This document shows, in pieces, positions 1 to 10,156 of a DNA stretch of 64,000 nucleotides. A model generated the notes under the pieces. That model saw nothing but the letters and a program-made list of their open reading frames with translations. It ran no database searches and had not been told where the DNA came from. The first letter of the stretch is position 1; every line of letters begins with the position of its first letter. Position numbers and translations under genes: made by a program. This DNA comes from Argyresthia goedartella (lineage: Eukaryota; Arthropoda; Insecta; Lepidoptera; Argyresthiidae), in assembly GCA_949825045.1 (NCBI GenBank), contig OX463816.1, positions 16,053,579 through 16,117,578 on the forward strand, written 5' to 3'.

Positions 1-255
1 ATAATTTTTCAATTATTTCAATTTCAATGAAACCAGTTTGCCCGGTATTAACACAGGTTTTCAAAACGTTTTCGTTGGGGACTGGTTTTGTTTGATGCAA
101 TGTTGTTTGATTTTGAGCATTGATTCGAAACCCGCAACTATTCAAAGCTTTTGATCATTCAACATCGTTTGTTGACTAAAGAAAGGTCGCATGTCACGTC
201 ATTTTATTTAGAGGCGATTTTAGTTTTAGATCACCCATTTGGTGGCTCCCCCTAC

Positions 256-363
256 CTACAGTCTTCACAAAATAAAAGGCCCGGTGACAGCGTCTGTGCC
301 ACTAACGTAATAAGGTTTAATTTAGTTTGGGCCACCGGGCCATTTATTTTGTGAAGACTATAG
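256..363. repeat. Short fold-back element (about 108 bp)
   Basis: Two 31-bp arms (256-286 and 333-363) are inverted copies with about two mismatches, separated by a 46-bp centre. The arms contain AGTCTTCACAAAATAAA followed by a GGCCCGGTG block. This looks like a MITE or fold-back insertion. No target-site duplication was recognised. Confidence 0.7.
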
Positions 364-1099
364 CCCGTCTTTCTACGTTCAGTAACACTGCAGTGCCATC
401 CAGTATTGGCGCTACTTCTCAAGCTAGTATATACACAAGATAGATAATACTGTATATTGCAATGAATGCTCAATGAATCACCACAGTAAGCATTGAGATC
501 AAGTATGTAGTCAATTTAGCTAATAGGATTGGCATATAATGGTATTCATTTGAAAAGTCTGAATGACGTTTTAATATTTTAACCTCGGTGTAATTTTTTT
601 AAATTGATTGTGGCAGCACTGCCGCTCGTAACTCAAACTGGTCGGTGCCGACGAGACGAACGAAATCAAAGCAAAATCGATCGGTGCACAACAGGTCGGT
701 GTAAAAACAGTCGGTGTGCGGACGAGAGTTGCTGGCCGACCGGTTTAAAAACGGGTTTGGCGGTCCTGGCACGTAAACGGTATTTTGAAACAGTGCTTCT
801 TAGAAACGCTCACTCGTAGTTTCGATACATACTCATATTGCCTTGGTCCTACTCGAAGATTTTCTATTTCGTGGGAGTTGAAAACAAAGACTTCATAAAA
901 ACATATTTTTATATGAAGTCTTTGAAGCACGCCTTTTTCCATATGGGCTGGCAGATGCACAGTTGGGCTACGTTTAGCCATTTATTCTATAGTCCATTTT
1001 TTTTGCGTGACAGGGGGCTAGCCCATCGCTGCAACTAAGGAAATACGAAGGTTTATGTTTGATGTTATATTATTTTTGCACGAATGATTTCTTCCCCAG
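364..1099. other. Unassigned stretch, probably intron upstream of the Beat-like exons
   Basis: No exon, RNA gene or transposon protein could be recognised here or in 1-255. Since 1100 opens with a splice acceptor in mid-protein, this is most simply intron sequence. The signal-peptide exon expected for the protein was not found and probably lies before the window. Confidence 0.4.
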
Positions 1100-1269
1100 C
1101 ATTATCATGCGCCGGTCACAAGATAACCGGGTTGCTGGTTCCTCTAATCGCGGACCCGCGTCGCGCGGCCGAGCTTAGCTGTCACTTCAGTATGGACGAG
1201 CAGAGGCTGCACTCCGTCAAGTGGTACCGGGACATGCACGAGATATTCAGATACAACCCTCAACAGAAG
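1100..1269 (+). CDS. Beaten-path-like protein, exon encoding first half of immunoglobulin domain 1
   Basis: The acceptor ends in CTTCCCCAG at 1091-1099 and the donor is AAG|GTATTT, so the exon enters at codon position 2 and leaves at a codon boundary. The translation carries AELSCHF, with the first Ig cysteine, then LHSVKWYRDMHEIFRYNP. That is the SVKWYK..EFFRY signature of the Beat family. Beat proteins are secreted or membrane-tethered two-Ig proteins that control axon defasciculation and pair with Side receptors (family knowledge). The neighbouring exons at 1877, 2448, 3139 and 3492 continue the frame. The exact start could shift by a few codons if another AG is used. Which Beat paralogue this is cannot be decided by eye. 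Confidence 0.8.
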
Positions 1270-1590
1270 GTATTTATATTTCTAACCTTATCATCATAAG
1301 GCCATATATAGGCATCGGTATCAGATGATTTACACAGCAAACGATAGAAGTTTTTGCTAGTGACTATACAATCGGATTCTGGAGTGGCGGACACACACAG
1401 CCGAACGCGTGGTACAGATGATTTGTAATTTTTTACCCTCTGATACAGTTAATCTTAAACATATTCCCACTAAGAGGTTATATCGGTTTAGGGAATATAG
1501 TGAGTAAACTCGCACTACAGCGTGGTTGCAAGTAATACAGATATTCAACACTCTTATTGAAAATCATTCGTTTGGCATAACAAGGGCCCA

Positions 1591-1765
1591 ATTCTGTACT
1601 GGAGATTGCATCGCAATCGCATCGCGACCGTTCCGAAGGGCGCAAAATGCCATATTTGACTTGTCGGCGGCGCCTATTTTGTTTGGAGACTGACTGTCAA
1701 ATAAGGCATTTTGCGCTCTTCAGAGCGGTTGCGATGCCATCGTGATGCGATCTCCATTACAGAAT
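1591..1765. repeat. Fold-back MITE inside a Beat-like intron
   Basis: Arms of about 61 bp begin ATTCTGTACTGGAGAT on the left and, read from the other strand, ATTCTGTAATGGAGAT on the right. Arm similarity is roughly 80 percent with a centre of about 53 bp. It lies between two exons of the Beat-like gene. No protein is encoded. It resembles short non-autonomous DNA transposons; flanking target duplications were not clear. Confidence 0.7.
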
Positions 1766-1876
1766 GTTAGCTCCAGGACGAATAACGTATAATAGGAGAA
1801 GACATTAGTGGCAAGATCAAAAATGTTAAGTGATTCACGAAAAGTGATTTTAGACCTAACCTCTACCTTTTTCCAG

Positions 1877-2090
1877 CCCCCGATTCACCTATTCAATGTG
1901 ACCGACATCATGGTCCAGAGTGGTGACTGTTCGATCCCTGAAGAATCAGGTGAAGACACCGGTGATGGCTGGTGCGTGGTGCGAGTGATGCCGCGGCCAG
2001 CAGCCAGTCGCGCGGCGTATACCTGTGAGGTGTCTACTGAGGGACCCAAGTTCCAGATCGCAAGACAGGCAAAGCATATGACCGTTGTCG
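1877..2090 (+). CDS. Beaten-path-like protein, exon completing immunoglobulin domain 1
   Basis: The acceptor TTTTTCCAG ends at 1876 and the donor is G|GTGAGT at 2090, so it enters in phase 0 to match the previous exon and leaves after one base of a codon. The protein contains SRAAYTCEVSTEGPKF, the second Ig cysteine in the typical Y.CEVSTE..F context of Beat proteins. The cysteine pairs, by family analogy, with the one in AELSCHF of the preceding exon. Extracellular location is inferred from the family; no signal peptide is visible in this window. The intron before it contains a MITE at 1591-1765. Confidence 0.8.
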
Positions 2091-2447
2091 GTGAGTCAGT
2101 TTATTTATGGATAACAAACAAGTATTCTGCAATAGGCTTTAATTGAAAGACAATAAACTCGTCAAGCAAACTAAAACCTCAAAGATCGCTGGCGATAAAA
2201 AGCCACTTTCTAAGTTTCTTTTGAGGTTTCTTGCAGCCATACTGACACTGCCGCAGTCAAAAGTCATAACCTAAGACTGTGGCAGTGTAGTTGTTGCAGC
2301 CGATAAAAGACGCACACAAATACGCAACGCGGGATGCACGGGTATGCAGTTGAGTAGAGTTTCCATTAGGAAGTCTTATACTGAACAGTGGGTTCCCTAA
2401 CTGGCTAATTAATGATGATGCATATTTAAAAGTTGATTGTTTGTCAG

Positions 2448-2587
2448 CTCTGCCCGATTCCTCCCCGTTGATCTCGGGAGCCCCTCGCCAGGCTCGGGTG
2501 GGAGAACAGCTCATCCTCAACTGTAGCACAGACTACTCGCTGCCGCCGCAAGACATCAACTGGTACATTGACGGCGTTCTGCAGAAG
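2448..2587 (+). CDS. Beaten-path-like protein, exon opening immunoglobulin domain 2
   Basis: The acceptor TTTGTCAG ends at 2447 and the donor is AAG|GTGAGC. The first two bases complete the codon left open at 2090, giving an Ala-Leu-Pro junction. The translation has the linker SSPLISGAPRQARVGEQ, then LILNCSTDYS with the first cysteine of the second Ig fold and DINWYIDGVLQ with its tryptophan. The pattern P.I.G....VG..L..NC.S.....L.W.I is the usual start of the second Beat Ig domain. It leaves in phase 0, matching the next exon. Confidence 0.8.
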
Positions 2588-3138
2588 GTGAGCTTGTTGG
2601 GACCGCGTTGTTTTACTAATAGAACCAAACGGCTTCTTAAATTGGCTCTCACTTCAATAAACTAGTGATGGTGAAGTGTGTGAACAGTAATATGAATTGT
2701 GGTTTTATAATTCCAAAGCCAACTGCTGCTGTTTTGAGAATGCCTTTTAATTCAAACTGAAACTAATAATTTTACGTCAGTTGGCCTAGTTACGTATCTA
2801 CAAACTATGCATAATATAATGCCTAATGTGCGATTGCTGACAAAGCTCGTACTGACGGTAAAATTCCCTCGGGCCGTTTGACTGATTAATTACCTATTGT
2901 ACTTTGAGGTCAGTGGAAAAAGGATCTTATTGGCCTAGTCCAATGACCTTTAAATTTCACGCCTTTATCGCTGGTGGGCTTGCGATAATAGAACCTATGT
3001 ATTTTATTGACCTTATTAAAACTTAAGCTTGATGCGCAGCAATGGTTGTTCTGTGGCAAGACAGTTTAGTAAGTGGTCCCACATTGCAAAACATTAGGAA
3101 CCACTGTGCTATATACATATATGTTTATGTTTGTTAAG

Positions 3139-3355
3139 GAGGAAGTACGGGAGCACACGTCACTAAGCGCCCCCCTACCCGGTGGTTTGCGCGCGTCATG
3201 GCTTGTTCTCCGGCCGCGCGTGAAAACTACAGGCTTGCGCGCGCAGTGCGAGGCGGTGCTACAAGCGCTTGACCCGTCCATGGTCAAGCGCAGTCCGGTG
3301 GCCATCGTTAATGTGATTTCTAGCACGCAGCTCGAGAAATATACCTCAAACGCTG
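3139..3355 (+). CDS. Beaten-path-like protein, exon completing immunoglobulin domain 2
   Basis: An AG at 3137-3138 precedes an open frame that ends at the strong donor G|GTAAGT (3356). The translation includes LRASWLVLRPRV and then LRAQCEAVLQ, supplying the closing cysteine of Ig domain 2, and ends in a Thr/Ser-rich linker. An alternative acceptor three bases further on would drop one glutamate. It leaves after one base of a glycine codon. This matches the phase of the short terminal exon at 3492. The exon is GC-rich compared with the AT-rich surroundings, as expected for a constrained coding exon. Confidence 0.75.
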
Positions 3356-3491
3356 GTAAGTTCAGAAAGTGACGGTACAATCTAGCGCGTACCGTAGCTT
3401 GAGAATTATACTGGGAAGTTAGGTAGCTTTATCAAGATTTGTAAGCAGAATAGTATACCCCCTGATTCGCTAACACACATCACATCTCCAG

Positions 3492-3577
3492 GGACAGGAA
3501 TCATAGATCCAGCACGGTGTCTCTTCTCTCAACTCCTCAGCATAACACTGTTGCTTACGAACACTCGTTCAGATTAA
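3492..3577 (+). CDS. Beaten-path-like protein, candidate terminal exon with hydrophobic tail
   Basis: The acceptor CACATCTCCAG ends at 3491. Joined in phase 1 to the exon ending at 3355, the frame runs 28 codons to TAA (3575-3577). The tail has a cysteine and then a short hydrophobic run, LFSQLLSITLLL, before a few polar residues and the stop. Such a tail fits a GPI-type or weak membrane signal, seen in some cell-surface Ig proteins; this role is inferred. AATAAA signals follow about 110 bp downstream. The exon is short, so the assignment rests on splice phase, position and the poly(A) signal. Confidence 0.6.
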
Positions 3578-3688
3578 AGGGCAATCCGACTGTGAGATCG
3601 CACTTCCCTGCGCTATTAGGGATAGGCCAACCATTTTATTTTTGAACAAAAAAAATATGCTTATCATTTAAATTATGAGTTATAGTTA

Positions 3689-3698
3689 AATAAATAAA
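3689..3698 (+). terminator. Poly(A) signal of the Beat-like gene
   Basis: Two overlapping AATAAA hexamers lie 112-121 bp after the stop codon at 3577. Position and strand fit 3' end formation of the Beat-like transcript. A further AATAAA occurs near 3912, so the exact end is uncertain. Confidence 0.5.
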
Positions 3699-3783
3699 GT
3701 TACCTGTTTTAGAAAAGATTGAAACTGCATCTCCTTTCAATCCCGTATGTAGTTTTAGTATGTAAATATTTTGTTAATATCTG

Positions 3784-3809
3784 TATATATATATATATAT
3801 ATATATATA
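3784..3809. repeat. (TA)13 microsatellite
   Basis: Uninterrupted TA dinucleotides between the Beat-like gene end and the LINE that begins near 3938. Confidence 0.95.
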
Positions 3810-4265
3810 GTCTGTCCTATCCTGCCTAGGTTTGCTGGAAGAAATCTCTTTTTTGAGATAATCTCGCCTTTGCGCACAAGTGTTTATGTATTTTTACTCA
3901 TTATTTACGTGTAATAAAGTGTATTAATAATAAGCAATTTCAATTTCAATTTCAATTTCAATTCGTTTATTGCCTTAAATTACAGTGCATAAGGTGTTTA
4001 GTTCAACATAAGTACGGTGTAATTTTACCGGTAAACGGCATAGCAATTTACTTACATAAGTAAACATCATTATAATTTCACTTAAAAAAATTAAAAACTT
4101 ATTAGATTTTCATGTAATTACACAATAAATAAATTAAAATTTCATTCAATAATAGTATGTCAACATATAATAAAAGTTCAATATTCTCTTCAGCCGTAGT
4201 AGATCATTTAAATTTCATTCAGTTAAAGATGTTATTTTCCCTATATAAGTTAATTTAATCATAAG

Positions 4266-4815
4266 CTAATTTATATCCAAAGACTTATTTTTATAGTTGT
4301 AAAACTCGGAAAAACTATACGGACACATTTCTAGCAGGTACTTTTGTAAGGCTCTAGTGAAAATCTTTTCACAGAGAGATTTAATTGTATCTGGAAGTTT
4401 ATTATAGACGCTAACAGCCATATGCCTCGTGCTTTTACTGTATGTGGTTGTTCGACAAAAATCTACATTCAAGTTAAGTTTATTTTTCTCTTGTAATCTG
4501 GTACTCTTTTTTTCTGTTCGAAAGGGAAATTTATCAGGATGTTTTCTAATTAGTTTACAGAGTTCAAATATATATAGTGCAGTATATATAACTATAATAT
4601 ATAACTTTTTGTAGTTTCAGTTTAATGAAAAGGTCCCTACAGGTGACCCTGTTTGATTGTATACCACTGAGAATACGGACACATCTCTTTTGTAGTACAA
4701 ATATTTTGTTTATGTCGACACTAGCACCCCATATAGCTATGCCATAAAGAACCCGTGATTGGAAGTAAGCGAAATAAGCTTGTAGCGATGCGTGAATAGT
4801 CGTCACTTTCATCAA
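4266..4815 (-). pseudogene. LINE ORF2 C-terminal region (broken)
   Basis: Two minus-strand frames (4266-4472 and 4564-4815) carry YFAYFQSRVLYGIAIWG and an LQKRCVRIL segment. This is the region after the RT fingers that is conserved in CR1 and Jockey-type LINEs (compare SYFHSVMSYGILLWG in the LINE at 21439-25040). The last part includes STRHMAVSVYNKLPDTIK, matching the terminal YNKIP..IK motif. The frames are separated by a disrupted stretch. Confidence 0.65.
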
Positions 4816-4905
4816 ACATCTTAATGCATAAGTAAAACTACTTAATTTACTTTCTAAGACTTCTGTGTGACCCTTCCAATTGATGTGTTTATCCGCAATA
4901 ACACC

Positions 4906-5681
4906 TTAAAACTTTGCGCCCTCGACCAACTTAATGTCAACACCATCCACAATTATATCTAAATTTAATCTGGGGGTATTATAGTTCCTAAAGTGAAGCA
5001 TCTTGGTTTTACTCAAGTAAGTATTTAAATCTACCCCGAGTAGCCATTTTATAATAATGCTCAGTGAGTCAGAAATATCCTCTGATAGTTGTGCACTGCT
5101 TGTCCTAACAAAATCGAAGAACACCGATACATCATCAGCAAACATAGTAATTTTGTTGCTTATTAGTTCTGGCATGTGGTTTATGTACAGGATGAACAGC
5201 AATGGATCCAGCACGCTACCTTGTGGCACCCCTGTACGTATTTCTGTGTTACGGGATTCAATATTAGTTAACGTTTTTGACCGATCGATGAGTGGCTATA
5301 TTACCCTTTGTCTACGATTTGACAAGTACGGCTTTATCCAAGCTAGCACACACCCCCTAAAGCCATAGCGCTCAAGAATACAAGTCAAAATTTCATGATT
5401 CACATGATCAAAGGCCTTCGACAAGTCTAATAGAACGGTCACTACATTTGACTTCTCGTTTAACGACTCAGATACAAAATCCATCATATCGACCAAATTG
5501 CTGTGAAGAGATTATGTTGAATTTTGAAAGAAATGAACTTATCTGATTCGACATGTATTTTTAAAAAATCTTTGATAATGTAGGCAATAATGCAATGGGT
5601 CGATAATTGTGAACATCCAGTCGACTATCAGCTTTGTGAAGTGGCACAATGTTTGCTCTCTTTAATCTATCCGGGAATGAA
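4906..5681 (-). pseudogene. LINE ORF2 reverse transcriptase core (broken)
   Basis: Minus-strand pieces give, in order, a segment near 5600-5680 corresponding to NYRPIALLPT, then LLDLSKAFDHVNHEI (motif A), then PQGSVLDPLLFILYINHMP (motif B) and TMFADDVSVFF (motif C, with FADD). These are the palm residues of non-LTR RTs, which copy the element RNA at the nick during target-primed insertion. The pieces lie in different frames, and G.P in motif B has become D.P, so no active enzyme is encoded. Confidence 0.75.
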
Positions 5682-5818
5682 CCAGAATTTATAGATGTAT
5701 TTATTACGTAAGTCATAAGACTTACGTAATAAATACATCTATAAATTCTGGGTATTTATTACGTAAGTCATAAGACTAACGTAATAAATACATCTATAAC
5801 TTCTGTTATAGATGTATT
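5682..5818. repeat. Chain of three perfect or near-perfect hairpins within LINE sequence
   Basis: Hairpin 1 has perfect 33-bp arms (5682-5714 and 5719-5751) around the 4-base loop ATAA. Hairpin 2 has 18-bp arms with one mismatch (5752-5769 and 5774-5791), also around ATAA. Hairpin 3 has 14-bp arms (5787-5800 and 5805-5818) around TTCT. All reuse the same TACGTAATAAATACATCTAT segment of the host LINE in alternating orientation. The block interrupts the RT reading frame. Confidence 0.9.
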
Positions 5819-5826
5819 GTATGTAT

Positions 5827-6498
5827 CTATAACATTTTGTTATCAACAGCAATGTTATCAATAACTTGTTTGATAATGAATATTGGTAGACCATCATATC
5901 CATAAGATTTTTTATTGTTAAATCCACAAACTATATTAAAGAGTATTGGTTTTGTTAAGGGATTCAGAAACATAGAGTATTTGTTGTAGGCCGGCAATTT
6001 CACCTCTGATAACTTTATGTTGCTATCTTTCGAATGAGATATGTTTGTGAAGTAATTGTTAAAAAAAACAGGTGCTTCCAAATCCTCCGTTACTGCCTTT
6101 AAACCATCAGTAAGACCCACAAAGCTTTGAGTATTCCTGATTTTATTCCCTTTAATAGTTTTGTTTATTATACTCCAAGTGGTCCTTATTCTGTTGTTTG
6201 AAGACAGAATAAGAACTTTGTTCTGTTTCTTTTTTGCCTCTGAAATAGCTTTGTGTAAGATGGAGCAGTATGTTTTATAGTTATTTAGATCTAAGGTTCT
6301 GTTTGTAGATTTTTTCAACTGAATAAAAAGCTCTCTCTTTGTTTCACATGATTTCTGTATGCCTGGTGTGATCCAGGTTGGTTTTTTGTTGTTTTGGTCA
6401 TTTCTGACTCTGATGAGAGGACAAAATCTATCGAAAGCGCTCGGCAAAATGTCGTGAAACGTATTGAACGCATGGTCTCTATTGACGCTTTCATACAC
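5827..6498 (-). pseudogene. LINE ORF2 endonuclease-RT linker and first RT motif
   Basis: A single open frame of 223 codons. It contains the linker helix-rich region (KKPTWITPGIQKSCETKREL, then RTTWSIINKTIKGN), the segment APVFFNNYFTNISHS, and the first RT motif KKSYGYDGLPIFIIK. These correspond to the W.T.GI..S...K..L, W..IN and G.DG.....K blocks of CR1-type ORF2. It is the best preserved part of this LINE. It ends where the hairpin chain starts. Confidence 0.75.
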
Positions 6499-6548
6499 TG
6501 GATCCCAAATTATATTGCTTGAAAGTTATTTAATTCGTCAATGTTTGA

Positions 6549-6875
6549 TTATTTGAGATCACGGACATACTTATAGCATCTGCCAGAGCCTACTTTCATG
6601 TTTAAATCTAGTGTAGCGTATTGTAAACGGTGATCAGATAGCCCAAGCTCCACTACTTTAACATCTTGCAAGCTATCGTTAGATATGATATTATCAATAC
6701 AAGTGCTACTATGGCTACTGATACGTGTGGGCTCATGTATGAATGGTTTGATATCGAAGGATTTTAGAAGACACAAAAACTCCTTAGTTTCGGTGCTCTT
6801 CACTAATAAGTTTATGTTAAAATCCCCACATACGACAACATTTTTGCCCAGTTTGTTTCCTAACGTATTGTTCAA
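6549..6875 (-). pseudogene. LINE ORF2 AP-endonuclease, C-terminal half only
   Basis: The frame shows NVVVCGDFNINLL, HEPTRISSHSSTCIDNII and LGLSDHRLQ. These match the GDFN, PTR....S.ID and SDH blocks of APE-type LINE endonucleases, which nick target DNA. The N-terminal half with the Asn, Glu and YRPP blocks is absent, because ORF1 sequence (6889-7350) directly abuts it. An internal deletion of roughly 130 codons is inferred. Confidence 0.75.
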
Positions 6876-6888
6876 GACATTTTCAAAG

Positions 6889-7780
6889 TTATCCAGAAAG
6901 TTGTCGTATTGATTTTGATGGACCTAACTTATACGACGCATTTGTGAAATAGTCCGGAATCGTTCCTTTTTTTGGTGCTTTAGAAATCTTCTCTCGTCGT
7001 TTATTATTATTTAGTAGCTCCTGCCTATAGAATAAGTACGGTATAGTTCCCATTTTTGGAGTAATTGGTTTGAGTTGAGTCTTTTTGTGTCCTATAACCT
7101 TTCCAAAGTTTAACAGAAAATTTTCCTCGTAGTGTAGGTAATCGATTTCTATATTAAATTTAGTTGCCAAATCTACTCCATTTCTTAGTTCAAGCGTGAC
7201 AAAGTTTTTAAGTATGGACACTACTTGTCGGTGACTATTTTCACAGAGAAATACGACATTTCGGATGCCACTTTTCCTTATAATACTTTCTGCTTCAATT
7301 CTGGGGAGTGATGACATTTTCTCATTTGCGTCTACTATGAGGATTATCACATCATTTGCAGCGACCCTCGATGTGAGTTTCTAAAGGTAATTTTGCATTT
7401 CTGTGCTAGAAGCTTGAGGTTTTACGATAGAAGTAACATCATAATAATTGTTCGGTGTATTGCTTTCTAATCATAACTGCCATAGTTTTTCCGATATTCC
7501 ACGAGCTCCTTGGTCCCCCAAAATATGGATTGATTTATTCTTGGGAGGCGTTTTAGTATTTTCGACTGCTGTCTTAGCCGGCAAGTTGGCGTTAATGTTT
7601 TGAGGAGGTTGTTCTTTTTTTTGAACATCACCTGATTCTTCTTGTTGAGAGTTGGGCTCACACTTGTTCGGATTACTGAGCTTGGGTTGATCATTAGTAG
7701 AACCCTGATCAGAAAGTATCTGAAGCTTTTTATTGTTATTTTTCGAAGCAGGTTTGCCGGGAGTCTCTGTAGCCTCAAAA
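6889..7780 (-). pseudogene. LINE ORF1 C-terminal region (broken)
   Basis: Frames at 6889-7350 and 7467-7778, with the true reading switching between them, give a segment equivalent to IHILGDQGARGISEKL. They then give VIILIVDANEKMSSLP and a run with paired KKGTIP motifs. GDQ near the start and a downstream hydrophobic strand resemble an SGNH/esterase-like fold reported for CR1 ORF1 proteins (inference). ORF1 proteins bind element RNA and act as chaperones. Stops and frameshifts make this copy non-functional. Confidence 0.5.
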
Positions 7781-8120
7781 TTTATCTGTTTTTTTAAATT
7801 GACTTTGCAGCCTTCTTTTTTTAATTTTGTCTTGGAGTTGAAGCTGTAATACCTGTACTGATTTTCATTAATACAGACAATTTTTTGTTCAGGTCATGAA
7901 TTTCCTGCTTGAGTTTGACATTTTGTTCATTGAGAGAGATAATCTCCTCATGAGCACTGTTTAACTCGATGTTTAAGGCTGTTATTTACTCTTGCTGAGT
8001 TTGCACCAATGAGTCATTGTTTGTTGGTACGTTTGGCAGGCTTCTTGCTGTTGTGTCGAGAAAATTTGAGCTTAAGTCCAAGTCATGTACTGATGCTCCG
8101 TCAGAAACGTCGATTTTACT

Positions 8121-8435
8121 TTATGATTCAGTTTGAAGATGCGACTCAATTTTTGTAGAAGACGATGGTTTGGGAACTTGGTTGATGACGCTAGAAGACG
8201 ACGTTTCTTCACTGCGCGGCGAGCTCAATGCTTGGGTTTGTTTCTTCAAACTCTTCCCGCGGTTTGTTGTTACATTTGAGCAATTTTCACAGTTCCATTG
8301 CTTTTTTATAGGATAAAGTGCAGAATATTTTGAAGAAGTTATATTCAAACATTGGTGATGATATTGTTTTTTGCTTTTGGCGCACTTTAGTTGCTCACTT
8401 AGAGTCGCCTGTTTACGGCAAACTTGATAGTTCAT
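8121..8435 (-). pseudogene. LINE ORF1 N-terminal PHD-like zinc finger
   Basis: The start ATG at 8433-8435 is followed by a Cys/His array: VC near the start, LKCAKSKKQYHHQC, then KKQWNCENC. The spacing C..(C)...H..C...W.C..C is that of a PHD finger, but the first cysteine pair is incomplete, so metal binding is probably lost. PHD-bearing ORF1 proteins are known from CR1-type LINEs. A Ser-rich linker follows and then the frame ends. Confidence 0.6.
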
Positions 8436-8700
8436 TGTGATTGTGACTGTCCTAGTTTGACACGGAACTGTGCACCGAAGTGGAATATTTGCAACTTCGT
8501 AGCACTTAAGCTATTTTTAGCGACGACGAGATGCGAGCGTAGCAGTTGCCTTCGTAGCGCGTGACGTCACAGCACCGTTGGCGTAGCAGCGCGGGCGCCC
8601 GTAGCAAGCAAACCAGTCGATCGGAAGCAAGCGGTAGGCCGGAGTGGGGTGAAGGTCAATGACCGACGCTCAGTTCAATGACTCAGGACACGGTATGCTT

Positions 8701-9368
8701 CTATACTCTATCCACGAAGACAAGTTAATATAGCGCTCTCTCTGTCACGTAATCCCATACAAATGACAAAGACAAAAAAGTCAGTGGGAGTAAACCATTC
8801 TGAATGCACGTACACACTGCGCTTCTATTATTTAAACTAGCTTCCTTCCCACGACTACACATGCATTCTTAATATAATAAGAAGGTAAAAATTGGGCTAG
8901 TAGAAGTTCCTTAAAATAAATAAAAAAAGTTTTTATTAAATTAAGGTGAAAGAAAAACAACAAGAGTAATAAAATATTTACATCATTTATTTACATTATA
9001 ATTTACGTAGTTGTTATATTTCATAATATATTAATCACAATCCGACGACGTATCACTGCTATCGTTTTCAACATTTATTATGAAGTTGTCAGTCATTATT
9101 TCTACATTCCTATCCATTGCGTTCATTTTTGGCTGTACTATTTCTTGTACAAGTTTGATAAAATTTTGCCTCTTTTGTGCGATGTCACAATGAATGCACC
9201 AATAGTCCAAAGTACACGCCAGGTCATGGAACAATAACGATAGATAAGAAAAAAATATGAGCGCGTCTGCACAGTACGGGTACCACGGTCAGACTAAAAT
9301 ATACACGTAGTCTGTACACTGCATGTCTATGTTTTCCCTACTAACTTGTCTCCGTGGATAGAGTATAG
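8701..9368. mobile_element. Terminal-inverted-repeat DNA element (668 bp)
   Basis: Terminal inverted repeats of 27 bp (8701-8727 and 9342-9368) match at 26 positions and start CTATACTCTATCCACG. Between them is one short minus-strand frame (9031-9234). Its last residues are acidic and Ser-rich (NDSSDTSSDCD), as at the C-terminus of a longer protein. This looks like a deletion derivative of a cut-and-paste transposon. I could not assign a superfamily, and no convincing target duplication is visible. Confidence 0.65.
9031..9234 (-). pseudogene. C-terminal fragment of an unrecognised protein inside the TIR element
   Basis: A 67-codon frame with an acidic end (VENDSSDTSSDCD) and three cysteines and a histidine near its start (DYWCIHCDIA). 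Because it lies wholly inside the inverted-repeat element at 8701-9368, it is probably a remnant of that element's own transposase or accessory protein. Function not recognised. Confidence 0.35.
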
Positions 9369-10156
9369 TTAGACTTTTTGAGGTAGGTCAGGGACACAGT
9401 TTATACGTTCACAAATCTGTTTATAAAGTTTGAACCCAGGCACTTATCGAAATGGTGTTTACGACAATTTTATTGTAGTTTTATCTTGCACAACACGGGT
9501 AGGTTTTACTTTCATCGGATAAGATATGTTAGCTAGTATGATAAACCGTAGGTAACATTCTAAATGCACTCATCTTTTAGAAAACAATAAATTCAATAAT
9601 CAACAACTATCCTCTCGATTCTCTCTTTTCATCACTCAGCGTTGCATATTAAAGAATTCAAAGTGAAGTACGAACATTAATTATATAATTAAAGACAGAT
9701 AAATTCTGTTTCAGGTATCGCAACAGCGACGTGTCCTTCCTTCGTGGTGCTCATTTACTTCTTTTCGACAATTGAAGGAATATTGTATTTTAAATTATGA
9801 GAGAGAAATTAAGGTTTAGAATTTGGCGACTGTAAGTTAATAGACAAATGTCTATGAGTAGTACTTATATATAACTACTAGATAGTCAATGATTTGCACA
9901 CTGACTGAAGAATTTGTTATGTTTCTGGATTTACCTGACTACGATTATAACGAATAATTTTATGCATGGTACAAAGTTAAGACGGTGTGAAGGAGGTACT
10001 GACGGTTCGAAATATTTGTAACACAATTACATAAATTACATTAATTATTATTGATTTAATGTAGTCCTTTTCAATTGAGGCCCTTCTAAAGTAAAAATCT
10101 ATGGCTGTGTTTTACCTAAGATAATGTCAATTTATTGCACGTCGCCACATCATCTT
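9369..10156. other. AT-rich stretch, nothing recognised
   Basis: No open frame with family similarity, RNA gene or repeat structure was seen. Confidence 0.4.

Larger units (their letters stand above)
3938..8450 (-). mobile_element. Degenerate CR1/L2-type LINE, minus strand
   Basis: Read on the minus strand, the element runs from a PHD-like ORF1 (8435) through the rest of ORF1, a truncated endonuclease, an RT and a C-terminal region. It ends in a tandem ATTGAA-type microsatellite at about 3938-3962. A microsatellite 3' end instead of poly(A), plus a PHD-bearing ORF1, is characteristic of the CR1/L2 group. The copy is dead: the first half of the endonuclease is missing, many stops and frameshifts break ORF2, and a hairpin chain interrupts the RT. 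The GC-rich block at about 8480-8640 could be its 5' UTR. Confidence 0.75.
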
